Below are positions 25,311 through 36,800 of a DNA stretch of 64,000 nt, in pieces. The stretch comes from Cryptomeria japonica (taxonomy: Eukaryota > Streptophyta > Pinopsida > Cupressales > Cupressaceae), in the NCBI RefSeq assembly GCF_030272615.1, contig NC_081406.1:399172939-399236938 (forward strand). Direction: 5' to 3'. Position numbers and translations under genes: made by a program. How positions within the stretch are numbered: the first letter of the stretch is position 1; every line of letters starts with the position of its first letter. The notes below the pieces were generated by a model, which was not told the origin of the DNA, did not search any database, and saw nothing but the letters and a program-made list of their open reading frames with translations.

Positions 25311-27506
25311 CATGCCCCCTCAAGGAATTGGCCAGAAAAATCCAGAAAAGAGGCCAAGTGATCGATAAGAATGATAGAAGATGATAGATTCGAACGAACT
25401 ACCAAGACTGACGGAAGAAATGTTAGTAAGAAGAAATTAGACAGAGGACAGTTAGAGATGAAGGAAAACTTGCTTTCACAAATGCACATAAGTAGGTGAG
25501 AACCTTTATTTATTGTAGCAAAGCGGATGCAGAGCATCATGGCATTGAAGGCCAGAGCTAGAACACAACCCCTTTTGTAAAAGACAGACACATCGCACAT
25601 AAGGAATGAGTGAAGCATCCTAGGGTGCATACATCAAGGGTCGAGGTATGTGCGGCATTCACAATGCGAACGTACTTATCACAGACACCCAATGATATAG
25701 TTGCCCCAGTTTGTGACAAACATTCGACAAACAACAAACACAACAAAAAAAACAAAAGGGACCATGAACCATCCCGGTCACTCTAAATCACTCAGTGACA
25801 TCATCGAGCAACATAGGAACATGATCGAATCCAAAGATAAATCAGTAAAAAGATAAGACACACAAATTCAACCAAGTCAAACAAACAGTCTGATCATCAT
25901 TGTCAAAAGTGGAAAATAGGAATGATCATGTTGTCTAGTTTCAGGGAATGCGGTACCCCGTCTAAGATAGGACACAATCTGGTTTCGAGTATACCACAAC
26001 CTGCATAAGACCCATGATAATGTTGATAAGGACAAATGATATTGATGCTAATGTTCGATTGATAAGACAATTGTGATCAATTTGAATGCTTGGTTGAACA
26101 GTTCATCTGTGAATGCGTGATTTCATTAAAGCACAATGTTTGATTGTGTGCTGGTGGAGGTATGCTCAGCGATCTGTCTATGCACAAAGGGGATATTTAT
26201 TGACAAAATTCAAAATGCTCTAGAAATTATTTTTGGATTTTGATGTTTTGAAATTTTTTTTGTGTTCATTTTTTTCAGGACATTATTTGACTTTTTAGGG
26301 ATTTATTTCAGGACTTTTTTTTATTTTTTTGGATTTTTTTCAGGACTTTATTTGATTTTTAGGGATTTTTTTCAGGACAGTATTTGTTCTTTTTGTAATT
26401 TTTCAGGACATTATTTGATTTTTAGGGATTTTTTTCAGGACATTTTAACTGAAAATGAACACATGATTTTTTTGAAATTTTTGAATGTTTTCAGGATTTT
26501 TTTCAATTTTTTATGATTTTGCCCCTAGTGTCTAGCAAGGCAAGGAATATGACAGGTGAATAAATAGGCTTCCTAAAATGATGGTGGATAGAGGGAAGAC
26601 AAAGGCCTTTTATTATGGAGACAATACAGATGCAATTTTCAAGGGCTATTGCATGATGGGACAAGAGACTGGATATGACAATGTAAAGCAATGACATGGC
26701 ATGAGGGACATGTCAAGAGGTTTTTGAAACCATGTTTAAATTTTGCGTCCTTATGTCAGATCAAGATCAAGGAATGAAAAAGAGTGTATGGATAGGATAA
26801 GCAAGACCAAGAATGGATAAGGGACATGGACTGAAGGTCAGCATAGGCTAAGGGATAGTGGCAGAAAGTTGCAATAAGCTAGGGAATATGGATGAAAAGT
26901 TGTAATAAGCAAATGGATAAATGACCAAAAGCTGTGATGGACTAAAAGCTGCAAACAAGATGCATGATGCTCATGACGATCCTCAGCCTTGTCAAGATCA
27001 AAAGGTGGAAAGGGAAAATGGACATGAGGGATGATAGGACAAGGAAGGGTAATAGGACATGAAGGAGTATGACATGGTATGATAGGATAATGAAGGGAAA
27101 TAGGATATAAAGGAGCATGACATGGGTTTGATAGGATAATGGAACAATGAAGGACAAAAGGATATGATAGGATAAAACCTGTCCCCAAGTGTGGTATGCA
27201 AGAAGTTCATAGATTACTCATGATGCCTGTTTGCCAGGTTTTCATCATGGTACTTACCCAAGGCACCTATTTGCCAAGTTTTCACCAATGGACGAATTAT
27301 TTTTCTTTATTTTTTTTCTTTTGTCTTTTTTTTCACTTTTTTTTCAATAGAAGATGGACACATGATAGGGGATGGAAGAAGGACTCAAGTGTCTTTTTGT
27401 TTGGATAGTAGCCTTGAAAAAAAAATGGACCATGACCTTTAAAAGTATGCTCCAAGACGTTGGTAGGATAAGGACATGGAAAATAAGATGAAACTAAGGC
27501 GAGGAT
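25311..27506 (-). other. N1 3' untranslated region with degenerate repeats
   Basis: No frame with a recognisable product. At 26262-26515 a T-rich array repeats TTTTTCAGGACATTATTTG and AGGGATTTTTTTC five or six times. At about 27000-27160 there are degenerate GATAGGATAATG/GAAGGGAAATAGGA units. Overlapping minus-strand frames of 70-116 codons here are reading-frame shadows of these repeats. Confidence 0.7.
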
Positions 27507-30317
27507 TTATGCAAAGGATTGGATCAAAGGGATGGAAGGATGGAAAATATGCATCGGATAATGGATAGGGTATTGGAGGAACTGCGCTTCAGTGGATAGA
27601 AATGTTGGCAAGATCGACATTGGCACACACCTTGACGGGTGATGGACTGATGGACGAAAAATGTATTTTGGATATTGAGATTTGGATGGAGGAATAGCTT
27701 GGGATTTTGGGACATAAGGGCCCAAAATGGATGAAGAAGGTGATGGAGGAATAGATTTGAGAGGTTTGGATGGAGGAATAGCAATTTTGGATGCCAAGTT
27801 GGATGTTTCTTTAGGCTTTTGTGCTTCAAGGAGTTGCTTAGGGATCCACATGGTTTTTGATTTTTTATGCTTTTGTGATTCCTTGGAGTGCATTGCTTGC
27901 ATAAGGGATTTAGGAACCCATATATATTTTGACTTTGCTTTATTTTGCTCAGTGGGCCTTTGTGACCTTTTGGATTTTTCTTTTTCTTTATAGATCATAT
28001 TGTTCTTTGTTTTGACATGTTGATTATATTGGACATGTTGATCCTTGAATACATGTGGATTGCTAGACTTACGACGTGTACACTTGGCATCCAAATTGCT
28101 TGGAGGGGGAAAGGAATGTATGGATGGATATGAATGAAATGGAGTTCTTTTGGATTGATGAAATTGACTCAAGGATGTGTGCCTTTTCTGACCTTGCATA
28201 GAGGATGAAGGAATATAAGGACATAAGATGGATGGAAAGTATGATGGGGAAGGTGTATGTTTTGATTTTGATAGAGGGATACCAACGTCTTGAGAGTGAG
28301 TTGTGTATACATGACCCTTAAGATTTTCTTTCATATTGAGGAGTTCTTTCTCATGAAGGTCTACTCCTTTGCCTTTATGAATATCTTGACTTGTAGGATA
28401 CTCTTTTCTTTGGGAAGAAGATGTGAGTCCATTATGAGGTGGATATGATATGAGAGAAATAATGAGATCATGAAGTGGATCGGATTGCACTAAAGTGGAA
28501 GAACCCATTATGCATGTCGAGGGTTCATGAACATCTTGCACTGACATGTAATAATCATGAGGGGGATTAGGATCATGAGGGGGAATAGGATTGTGTAGTG
28601 GACATGGTTCAATGACAGGCTCTTCAAGAGATGGAATGGGATAAATAATGGGATCATCAAAAGAAATGCAATCTTGGAGTGTATATGGAGCATTAAGACA
28701 AAGAGATAGAGGAACAAAAGCATCTTGTGGAGGGTTTAAAGGAATAATTTGATCTTGACAAGGAGGAAGATCATTGGAATCCTCTTTAAAGGTGTTTTTC
28801 TCTTGACTTTCAATGGGATCATCGGAAAGGATGGAAGGGATATCTAGAATGTCAATGGGATTTGAAAGGACATTGTGTTCTTGGATAGAATTGACAGGAA
28901 TAAGTGAATCATTGCGAGTGTTTGGGAACATGGGGTCCTGGTCAACAATTGGATGGGATGATAAGGTTTTGAAATCTTGATCTTGATCTTTTTTAAGACA
29001 TGTTTCTTCATGCTCTAAATTATCTTCTTGACATGGGGTTGGACTTTGGATATGCACGGGGGATTCTGACAAGGAATCAATGTTTTGGCATGAAGGGGAA
29101 AAAATTTGAACATTTGTGCTGGATTCTGGAAAGGAATCAATGCTTGAACATGATGAAGAGGGACTTTGAATGGGGTCCTCTAAAATAGGTAATGGCAATA
29201 AAGTTCATGGTGGCATTGGGTCTTGTATTTCTGAAACATGACAAGGACGTGCATCATGAATTGGATTATCTTGGCAATCAATTATGGATAGCCCTTGGAT
29301 AATTTCATCCTTGGGTGTATTGTTTGATGAGGACAATATGGAAGGTTCTTGTGAAACTTCTAAAGGTGTAGGGATAGATGCCACTGGAGAGTCAAGTTGT
29401 TTGTGGGGAGATGAGGCATTGCTAGACATAAGTGTATTATTTTGATCTTCCTCAAAGAACTCACTTGGTAGTTTCCTTAAGAACATTGCAATAAATCCAC
29501 CTTTCTTCCGAGGTTTTGACATAGTTGTATCTGGAATTTGAACTTGTTTGGCAAGGAGTTGGTTCTGATCTGATGTCATGTTTTGATATTGGACTTGGTT
29601 CAATTGTTCTGACATATTTGAAACTTGGGTTGGTGTGTGCTGCAACCTTTGTTTTTGAATTTTTGGTTGTGGTTGTTGACATTGATATTACACCATTGGT
29701 TGAACCATTTGTGGACATTGTAGAGTTGGCTGGACATATTGTTGAAATTGGACCATTGGTTTTATTGGTTGTATATGTTGAACAATTGGTTGTGTTTGTT
29801 GGAAATGTTCAAATTGTGGAACAATTGGTTGTGATGGTTGAAAATCTGATTGATAGTAAACACCTTCTTGTTCTTGTTGTGGAGGCACATAATGTTGAGA
29901 TTGATGTTGTCTCTTTTCTTGAAATTGTTTCATCATCTCTATTTGGGAGAGGAGAGCTGGTATGTCTGATCGTGCAAGAAGAGATCTTACATCAATTGGC
30001 TCAATCTTTGGATTTTGACCTAGAAATTTTCGAAACATTTTGGACATTTGTGATCTATTCTTCTTAATGTTTTTCACTCTTTGTTCCAAAATCTTATTTT
30101 CTTGAGCTAGCTTCTCCTCTAGTTTTTGTATTTGGACATTTATATCATCATGATAAGTTTGATCCAAGTTTTGAGACATGTAGAGATTGGATTGACATGA
30201 TTGATTGCTCAATTGTGATGACATGGCTTCGTAAGAAGGTTGAGACCTCATTTCAACAAACATGTCACTATGTAATGCAACTAATGGGATTGACAAATGC
30301 AACCTAAAGGATGACAA
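27507..30317 (-). pseudogene. N1 long Gln/Pro/Ser-rich ORF, 937 codons with two stops
   Basis: Three consecutive minus-strand frames (30317-29688, 29645-29205, 29198-27507) share one reading phase. They are separated only by a TAA at 29688 and a TGA at 29205. The first open codon at 30317 is TTG; the first ATG-encoded Met is a little downstream, so the true start is uncertain. The N-terminal third has a predicted coiled coil (QIQKLEEKLAQENKILEQRV) followed by a Gln/Pro/Val-rich stretch. The middle is acidic and Pro/Ser-rich. The C-terminal third is basic and carries two related motifs, KYIWVPKSL and KTMWIPKQL (complement of about 27838-27945). KxxWVPK motifs also occur in plant copia polyproteins, so a gag-derived origin is possible. 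I see no zinc knuckle, protease, RT or integrase. Family unknown; structural role inferred only. Confidence 0.7.
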
Positions 30318-32561
30318 TGCAACTTAATGTTTTTGTTGTTTTTCAAGATTTTGACAAACTCATGAATGCAATTCTAAAAATGAGACCCTTAGGAAATTGA
30401 AATGATGTCTAGACCTGAAAGGAAAAAAGGACCAAGTGACAATAGGACAAATTGACAATGTCTCACCTATATGCTTGGATACTAAGCTAGGTTTGACCAA
30501 ATGACATTGATGACAAAAAGAAAAAAGTTTGACACGGTCTAGACTTCCTAACAATAACTTAGGGTTTATCAAAGATTTGCATTACTCAAGTATGACAAAA
30601 CCTAGTTTTGACACTATATACAAAGGGACAATTACTATGCAAATGACCCTAATATGATATGATAATGACCTAAGCTTAATGAAGAGACCTAGGGTATGAA
30701 AATGTGACCTAATGTTATGAGGACAAGGATGCAAATGCAAATGTATGACAATGTCAACCTAAGACAAAACCTAAGGTTGAATTATGAAATGGTTATACTC
30801 TAATGCAAGAGGACATATGCAAATGGATGACCCTTATTGATATGCAAAGGAGTATGACCTAGGTGAAACCTAACCTTGGTAGTTGACAATGAATTTGCAA
30901 AATGAAAACCTAGGATGAACCTAATGTTGGACATGCAATATGACACCTAAGTGAAGACCTAATAATGACATGCAAGGGGAAACCTAAATGAGAACCTAAT
31001 AAGGACATGCAAATGGACACCTAAATGAAATGGACCAAGTGGAATGCAAGAATGATGCTCTAAGCCCTAAGTATTGACAATGGAGGACCTAAATCTAAGT
31101 GACATGAATGTTGAGACAAGATTTTGAAAAATGTTTGACAACCATGTTTGAAGGTGTTTTGAACTTTGTTGGATGAAATACTCTTGTGTTTAACCTTGTT
31201 TTGAATCAATTTGTCTTGGTTTTGAAATGAGACACAACTCAACTTTTGACATGCAAAGAAGACAAGATATTTCAACTTAGAATCAAGATAATCATGCTCA
31301 TTCACACATTTCTTATGGTAGGCAAGGACAGTAGGTACTTGAGAGGTAGACTCGTTATGAGATTCAAGGAGAATACATAGATGCTTGACCCCACGGGCTC
31401 CCCTCCACGACACTCACTTCTCAGGGCAGCCAAGCATCAATCCCCATGGAAATCTCCCCATGGCAAACTTAGTATCTCTTCCAAGTATCCGAACTTGTCC
31501 TTCTCAAGCAACTAGAAGGATTTTTTTGGCCTCTAAATACAAGGTGTTTAGTAAGGATTTTTGTTAAGCGTTACTCCTTGGTGTCACGCAAGCATGATTG
31601 AGACATTAAGCCCACTAAGATACCAAACAAATGTAGTCGTGCAAGCATGATTTAGACCATGAGGCCCTACTTAGATGTTGATATGAGAAAGAGTTCAAGG
31701 GTCATCACTTCCCAAGTAACTACAATTCCCATGTAACCCTTCCTTCAAAGCTTTCTCCCATCAGGTATTTATTTATAGTGAGTTAGAATGCCAAGGTACT
31801 CTTGCTATGCTCACTTTGGGTCATTCCCTTCTCACAATTATCACTTGCTTGCAAAAGAAAGCAAATGGTCTAGAAGGCAGGCCCTCTAAAGGTAACAAAC
31901 AATCTGAGCCAAGAGAATGGTATCGAAGATCTGGATTTTTGATCACCCTAAGAAGGATGAGAGCATACTCTCCTACTCCAATGTCAAACTCGATAATCAA
32001 AGAAAAAACACATTCATTCCATCCTATTTAGCAATCATACTAGGTGCCTAATTATGAATTACAAACACAAAGTTTAGTTGGAGTACAAGGCAACCTACAA
32101 AATCACCAAGTCAGAAGTTTGATTTGTTTGATCTTTGACTAGCGAACCTACATAAAATTTGTTAGTAGTTCCATTTTTGTCTTTGCCATGTGTAATGCCA
32201 AGGTGCTACACAAAGAATCAGTACCAAAGAAAAACCAAAATGCCAAAACAGAATGCAAAACAAAGCAATTTGCAATTAAAACACTGCTTTTTACCTCTGT
32301 TTCTGGCCTTACACAGGCACAGAATGTCCTACACAGGCGCAGAATGCAGTAACACAAGCACAGAATGAAGTAACATAGGTGTAGATCCCTTTGACATAGG
32401 CATAGAAGTACTTGACACAGGCGTAGATCCCTTGACACATGCACAAAATATAGTGACACAGGCACAGAAGTGCCTAGAAAGCCCTGAATTACCCTGTTTC
32501 TTGGGTTTTTAACCTGTAAATCAACTCAAAAGCACTCAAAAGCATGATTAGGGGGTTAGTT
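30318..32561 (-). other. N1 leader region with repeat arrays
   Basis: Between primer site and ORF. At 30600-31040 loose repeats of AACCTAA and GACATGCAAATGGA occur about every 30-50 bp. At 32310-32474 a minisatellite repeats ACACAGGC(A/G)CAGAATG-type units about eight times. The stretch from 31060 to 32300 has small frames only, the longest being 117 codons, minus, at 31060-31413, with no family motif. Confidence 0.65.
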
Positions 32562-32577
32562 CACATCGTGTTCACCA
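32562..32577 (-). other. N1 putative primer binding site
   Basis: On the minus strand, five bases after the LTR end, the sequence reads TGGTGAACACGATGTGA. It begins with TGG as a primer site should. I could not assign the tRNA. Confidence 0.55.
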
Positions 32578-32582
32578 ATTAA

Positions 32583-33863
32583 TGTAGATAGGGATTTGGA
32601 AACCATTAAAACAATATAAACATTTACCTAGCTCAATCATGAAAACTCAAATGCAGTGATAACAATCCTAAAAACATTCAATGAAAACATGAAAACAAGA
32701 CATTCAAAATGAAATCTAAGCAAACCAAATGTAGATGTCTCCTTCATGTGGCTCCATTGTCCTTCTTTCTCCTTCAAATTTCTTTTGTTTGTGGATCTCA
32801 CCTACAAGTGCATACGCATGAGATGAAAGCAAGATTGACAAGATAGCATGATAGCATAAGGGTACTAGAAGCATGATTGATTCGAGGATTGATCAGGAAG
32901 GGCTTGATTGAAGCAATTCATCCAATTTATAAATAAATTGGAGAAAAGACAAGATTAGCATGAAATTGATATTAGAGGCAATTGATTTCAAAATAGTAAA
33001 ATTGAGTTGAAGGAAGAAGGTTATGACACCTTCTATGTCATTAATTATGACATATTGCCAATGCAAAGGTTAGAGGACTAAAAGCTTATGATATCTTGCT
33101 ATGCCAATAGTATGACACATGAGAAATTCATGCTTCCACCAAAGCATAAAAATAGGGAGAGACTAGAGAGAAATTAATTAGGTGGAAATTAATGAATTGG
33201 AAATTAGGAAATTAGAAATTGATGAATTTAGAAAATTAGGTGAATTAATTAACAATTTTTCATTCATTAATTAATTCACAAGAAAAGGGGCAATTAATTA
33301 GCTAATTAAATAAATATTTAATTGTGACAAGAAGACTTAGGATAAATAAATAAATTATTTAACCTAGAGGGAAAATGACAATCAAGATTAAATGAATAAA
33401 TCATAAAATCCTAGAAGATGAATTAGAAATGCAAGGACGACAATTAGGTCTTGACAAAAGATAATTGATGTCAATTCAATCATGATTTTAATTGGTAGAG
33501 GATCAATGCTGATAAATGATTTGATTGATAAATGCACCAATTGATGAGGAACAATGACTAATTGATCCAAATTGATATGATTGAGAAGGACGATGATCGA
33601 TGACAAATCGATCGCAAAATGACAAGATTGACAAGTTGATAAGGATCAGCCAAAATCATGACTGAAAATTGTTGTTGACAAGACCTAATTCGAAAGTGAG
33701 ACAAATGAAGAATGTAGAAGAAGGACTCAATGCTCACAAATGATAACGACCAAGTGCGCGACATAGAGGAAATGTTAATGCGACGCAAAAATACCTAAAA
33801 TAAGGCAATGCGCCAATGTTAAAGTATGACTCCGCAAGCATTGACCATTTTTAGATGTCTACA
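32583..33863 (-). repeat. N1 5' LTR (right copy)
   Basis: A 1281-bp direct repeat of 23823-25133 with the same termini. The primer site lies on its left side, which makes it the 5' LTR of a minus-strand element. Confidence 0.9.
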
Positions 33864-33868
33864 TATAT
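33864..33868. repeat. N1 right target-site duplication
   Basis: TATAT, identical to 23818-23822. It is followed by ATGTAACAT, so the empty site is a copy of the dispersed ATATGTAACATG motif. Confidence 0.9.
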
Positions 33869-36800
33869 ATGTAACATAGTAGCCGGCCATTACACCACCC
33901 CACTCCCCCACAACCAATAGTGTTACGTATAGATTCTCTACTCTGTTGTAGCTCAGTCGGTGGAGATTGGTCGGGGTATGAAAGCTTCGGATGGAATCGG
34001 ATTACTAGATCGGATGGATATCTATCTGGGCTTCTCTTTCTCATGCTAGAGTAGGCCTGGGAGGGGGCACTCGATTGACCCCCTCTACCTCTACTTTGAG
34101 ATTGAGGGTTTTTAATCGGGGTGATATCTCTGTGATAGTTGGATTCAGAGAGATATGAATGGGTCAGATTGGTTAGAGTAGGTTATGTCATCACCTCAGG
34201 CTCATCATGGTTTCACGAGTCTGATTAGAGTAGGTCAGATCGGGGCCCTACTATCTATAGGGGTGAGAAAGGTGGGTAGTTCTGGTTCCCCAGTGTAGGA
34301 CAATCCAACCTATGGCAGAAAAGGTTGGGATTGGTTCAGAGCACCACGACCATGGTAGTATGACCCATCATGTCCGAGTGGAGTATCATATCATGGAGAC
34401 GGGAGCCAACATGGTAGGGTGAGTATCAGACCAGAGGAGACCCGATAGGGAAATATCTGTCTCATGGTAAAGATGTTTTAAGGAGCTGGTAGGGAGATAT
34501 TTTCAAGTTGCTAATCAAAGATTGGGGGGATCGTGATTGAAGGATTGCCCAAAGGAGGCCTATCCATAGTAGGGCTCTTTTCAAGCCCGAGGAGTACGGT
34601 ATCTAATAATAGTATGACCACTGACTACCTCTCATTGAATGGAATCTTCCATTTCCTCTACCACTACTCATTTCTTGTTCCTAGTCATAATTATTTAGGT
34701 GGGAACCACTGGTCAAGCGGTTAACTGGTTTTTGTTCTTATGGTGGAATTTTCCTAGAACTGGAACAAAGCGTGGGATCTTTGAAGCAGAATCTTTCACT
34801 CGGCTGTGGAAGGAACTCGAACAAGGATTGAAGGCCCTACTATCTATAGGTCCCCCCCGGACCCTAGCTATATGGGTAGGGCAGAGTAGGGCACATTAGT
34901 CTATGCTTCGACAGTCGGTGCTAACAAGGGAGGGGAAAATCTCCATCAAAGAACATGCCCTTAACCCCAAAGGATACAGACCCCAAGGAGCAACCACTAT
35001 AGAGGATAGGGCACCCTTAGGGCATACTTCAGGGGGCCATACATGCGTACTAATCTATCTACATTACCCCTACCTTTATAGTGGGCACAATCAGCAAACA
35101 AGCCTAACTCTTGGGAAACGCATTAGCTCGGAGTGGACCAATCTAAGCAAGTGGTTCTTAACTATTCTAGGATTGGTTTGCCATTGCTTTCTCATTTTGT
35201 TTCTTGCAAAAGGAAGCAGATCAATCCCACTAATCTAGGTGTTCCAGTGGCAGGTGTTTCCTTCATTCCATCGAGCTTTCCTACTCTTTGTGGTGCCTTC
35301 TTCTATTGATGCTTCTATTGAGCGGGTTGGTTAGGCTGACTAATCCATGGGAACACAGATCTAAATGAGAATGACCTCAGCTCTAGGGATCTAGGTGTTC
35401 TTGCCATTTACCACCCCCATGAATCACGAATTTATTTGGGCCGATTGATTCATTTTTGGGGTTCGCATCCCCCGTCCAGCTCATTCCATAGTTTGTGTTT
35501 TCATTATACAGTGTGTCCTACTGATCAATTACTTACTTCTTAATGCAATAAATAGTTGATCATCGGGATCAATCAGTGAACTAACATGTGACAAGGAATG
35601 ATTGCATCGAGCGAAGGAATAGCCATAAATCTATATTATTGTATAGAATGTCTAAGATTTTTGATTTATAGAATTGCTTTTTCTTTCGCCTCGATCAATC
35701 AAAGTGGAGTGGGATCTTGGGCCAATAAAGTTTAGGAAAGAAACTTATTCCTTTAAGAATCAAGTTGATTTCCCTCACCCTCAGAAGCAAGCTAAAAGTA
35801 TGCTTATTACATATATATATATAATAAGAAATATTTGAATTGTTTGTATTCTTTGATAAAAGAAGAAGATCTAGCTAGCTGTTAGCTAACAACAGAATGC
35901 TGCATCGGTGCAGCAAATAAAAATGAACATGCAAGACATTAAGAAAAGGAAGAAGTAAGTACCTAATTTGGATCGATTAGGCAGAGCACCATATCACACT
36001 GGCTTTATCCCTGACTTGGGTGAAAAGATCCAACCAATTCTTCCTGCGGGCTTTCTCCCTGACCTTCTTCCATCCATAGCATGCGGGTTTTCAATTGATG
36101 GGCTTGATAAGCGGTGAGGCATAAAGGGTTATCATCCCAATCCCACCTTATTATTGACTTACTTTCTCAGCAAATGTATCTAATCTATTCTTCTCGGGTG
36201 GGCAAATATCTACCTTTGTCTTCTTTACCTTATCACTGGCTAGCATCCATTGTGCGTATCCATCCGGAGGTGTATTGCTGGCATTCTATTTAGGGAGGGT
36301 AGGTGTGTCTGGGAGGTGGCTGGCACCAGAGATTGAAGTATATATAAGGGAAGCCACCAAGGTGATGGGATAGGGGGAAATGAAAGGAAAACAGGGATTA
36401 GGAAGGCAACTAGGCTGTCTTTTATCGCATATCATAGTTGGAAGGAGTCACCCGTGAGAGATACCCAGCCTGCAATGTGCAATGTTTGTCCTGTGTGGAA
36501 AATAAATTAGTTCTAAAGAGTTTACCTTGATTGAAGGACTCCCGAGCAATCAAGTTGGATTAATTATTTCTCAACCAGGTGTAGATTTTTTATCACCTGC
36601 CATGAGAGCAGCCTGCTAGAGTGACGCATGTTACATATAGAATCTGGAATCGACTAGAAATGCAGGGTGGGAAGCCCTTCAAATAGTAGGGGCGACAAGT
36701 ATATCCACTCTACATCTCATAGAACTCCACCCCAGATTTGCCCTACTATTCTATGGGCCACCCTACTATTCTTGATAGAAGGCAAGATTCTATATGTAAC

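Larger units (their letters stand above)
23823..33863 (-). mobile_element. N1: LTR retrotransposon without visible RT, minus strand
   Basis: Two long direct repeats (23823-25133 and 32583-33863) share TGTAGATA...TGTCTACA termini and a perfect TATAT target duplication. The strand is set by the polypurine tract next to the left LTR and a TGG-start primer site next to the right LTR. The 7.4-kb interior holds one long minus-strand frame (30317 to 27507, two stops) and several repeat arrays. I find no reverse transcriptase, integrase or RNase H motif on either strand. The LTRs look well over 90% identical by eye apart from a few short indels, making this probably one of the youngest insertions here. 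Such an element would need enzymes from a related autonomous element. Confidence 0.9.

Noticed and set aside
25089-25755. Minus-strand frames of 65-142 codons near the N1 3' LTR
   Set aside because: They overlap the duplicated polypurine unit and LTR edge, repeat the same peptide with the duplication, and have no family motif.
29525-30067. 180-codon plus-strand open frame
   Set aside because: It is the antisense shadow of the Gln/Val-rich repeats in the N1 ORF; its Val/Leu-rich text simply mirrors them.
33940-34012. tRNA-like stretch GTTGTAGCTCAGTCGGTGGA
   Set aside because: The D-arm-like text is present, but I could not pair a D-stem, anticodon stem or acceptor stem around it.
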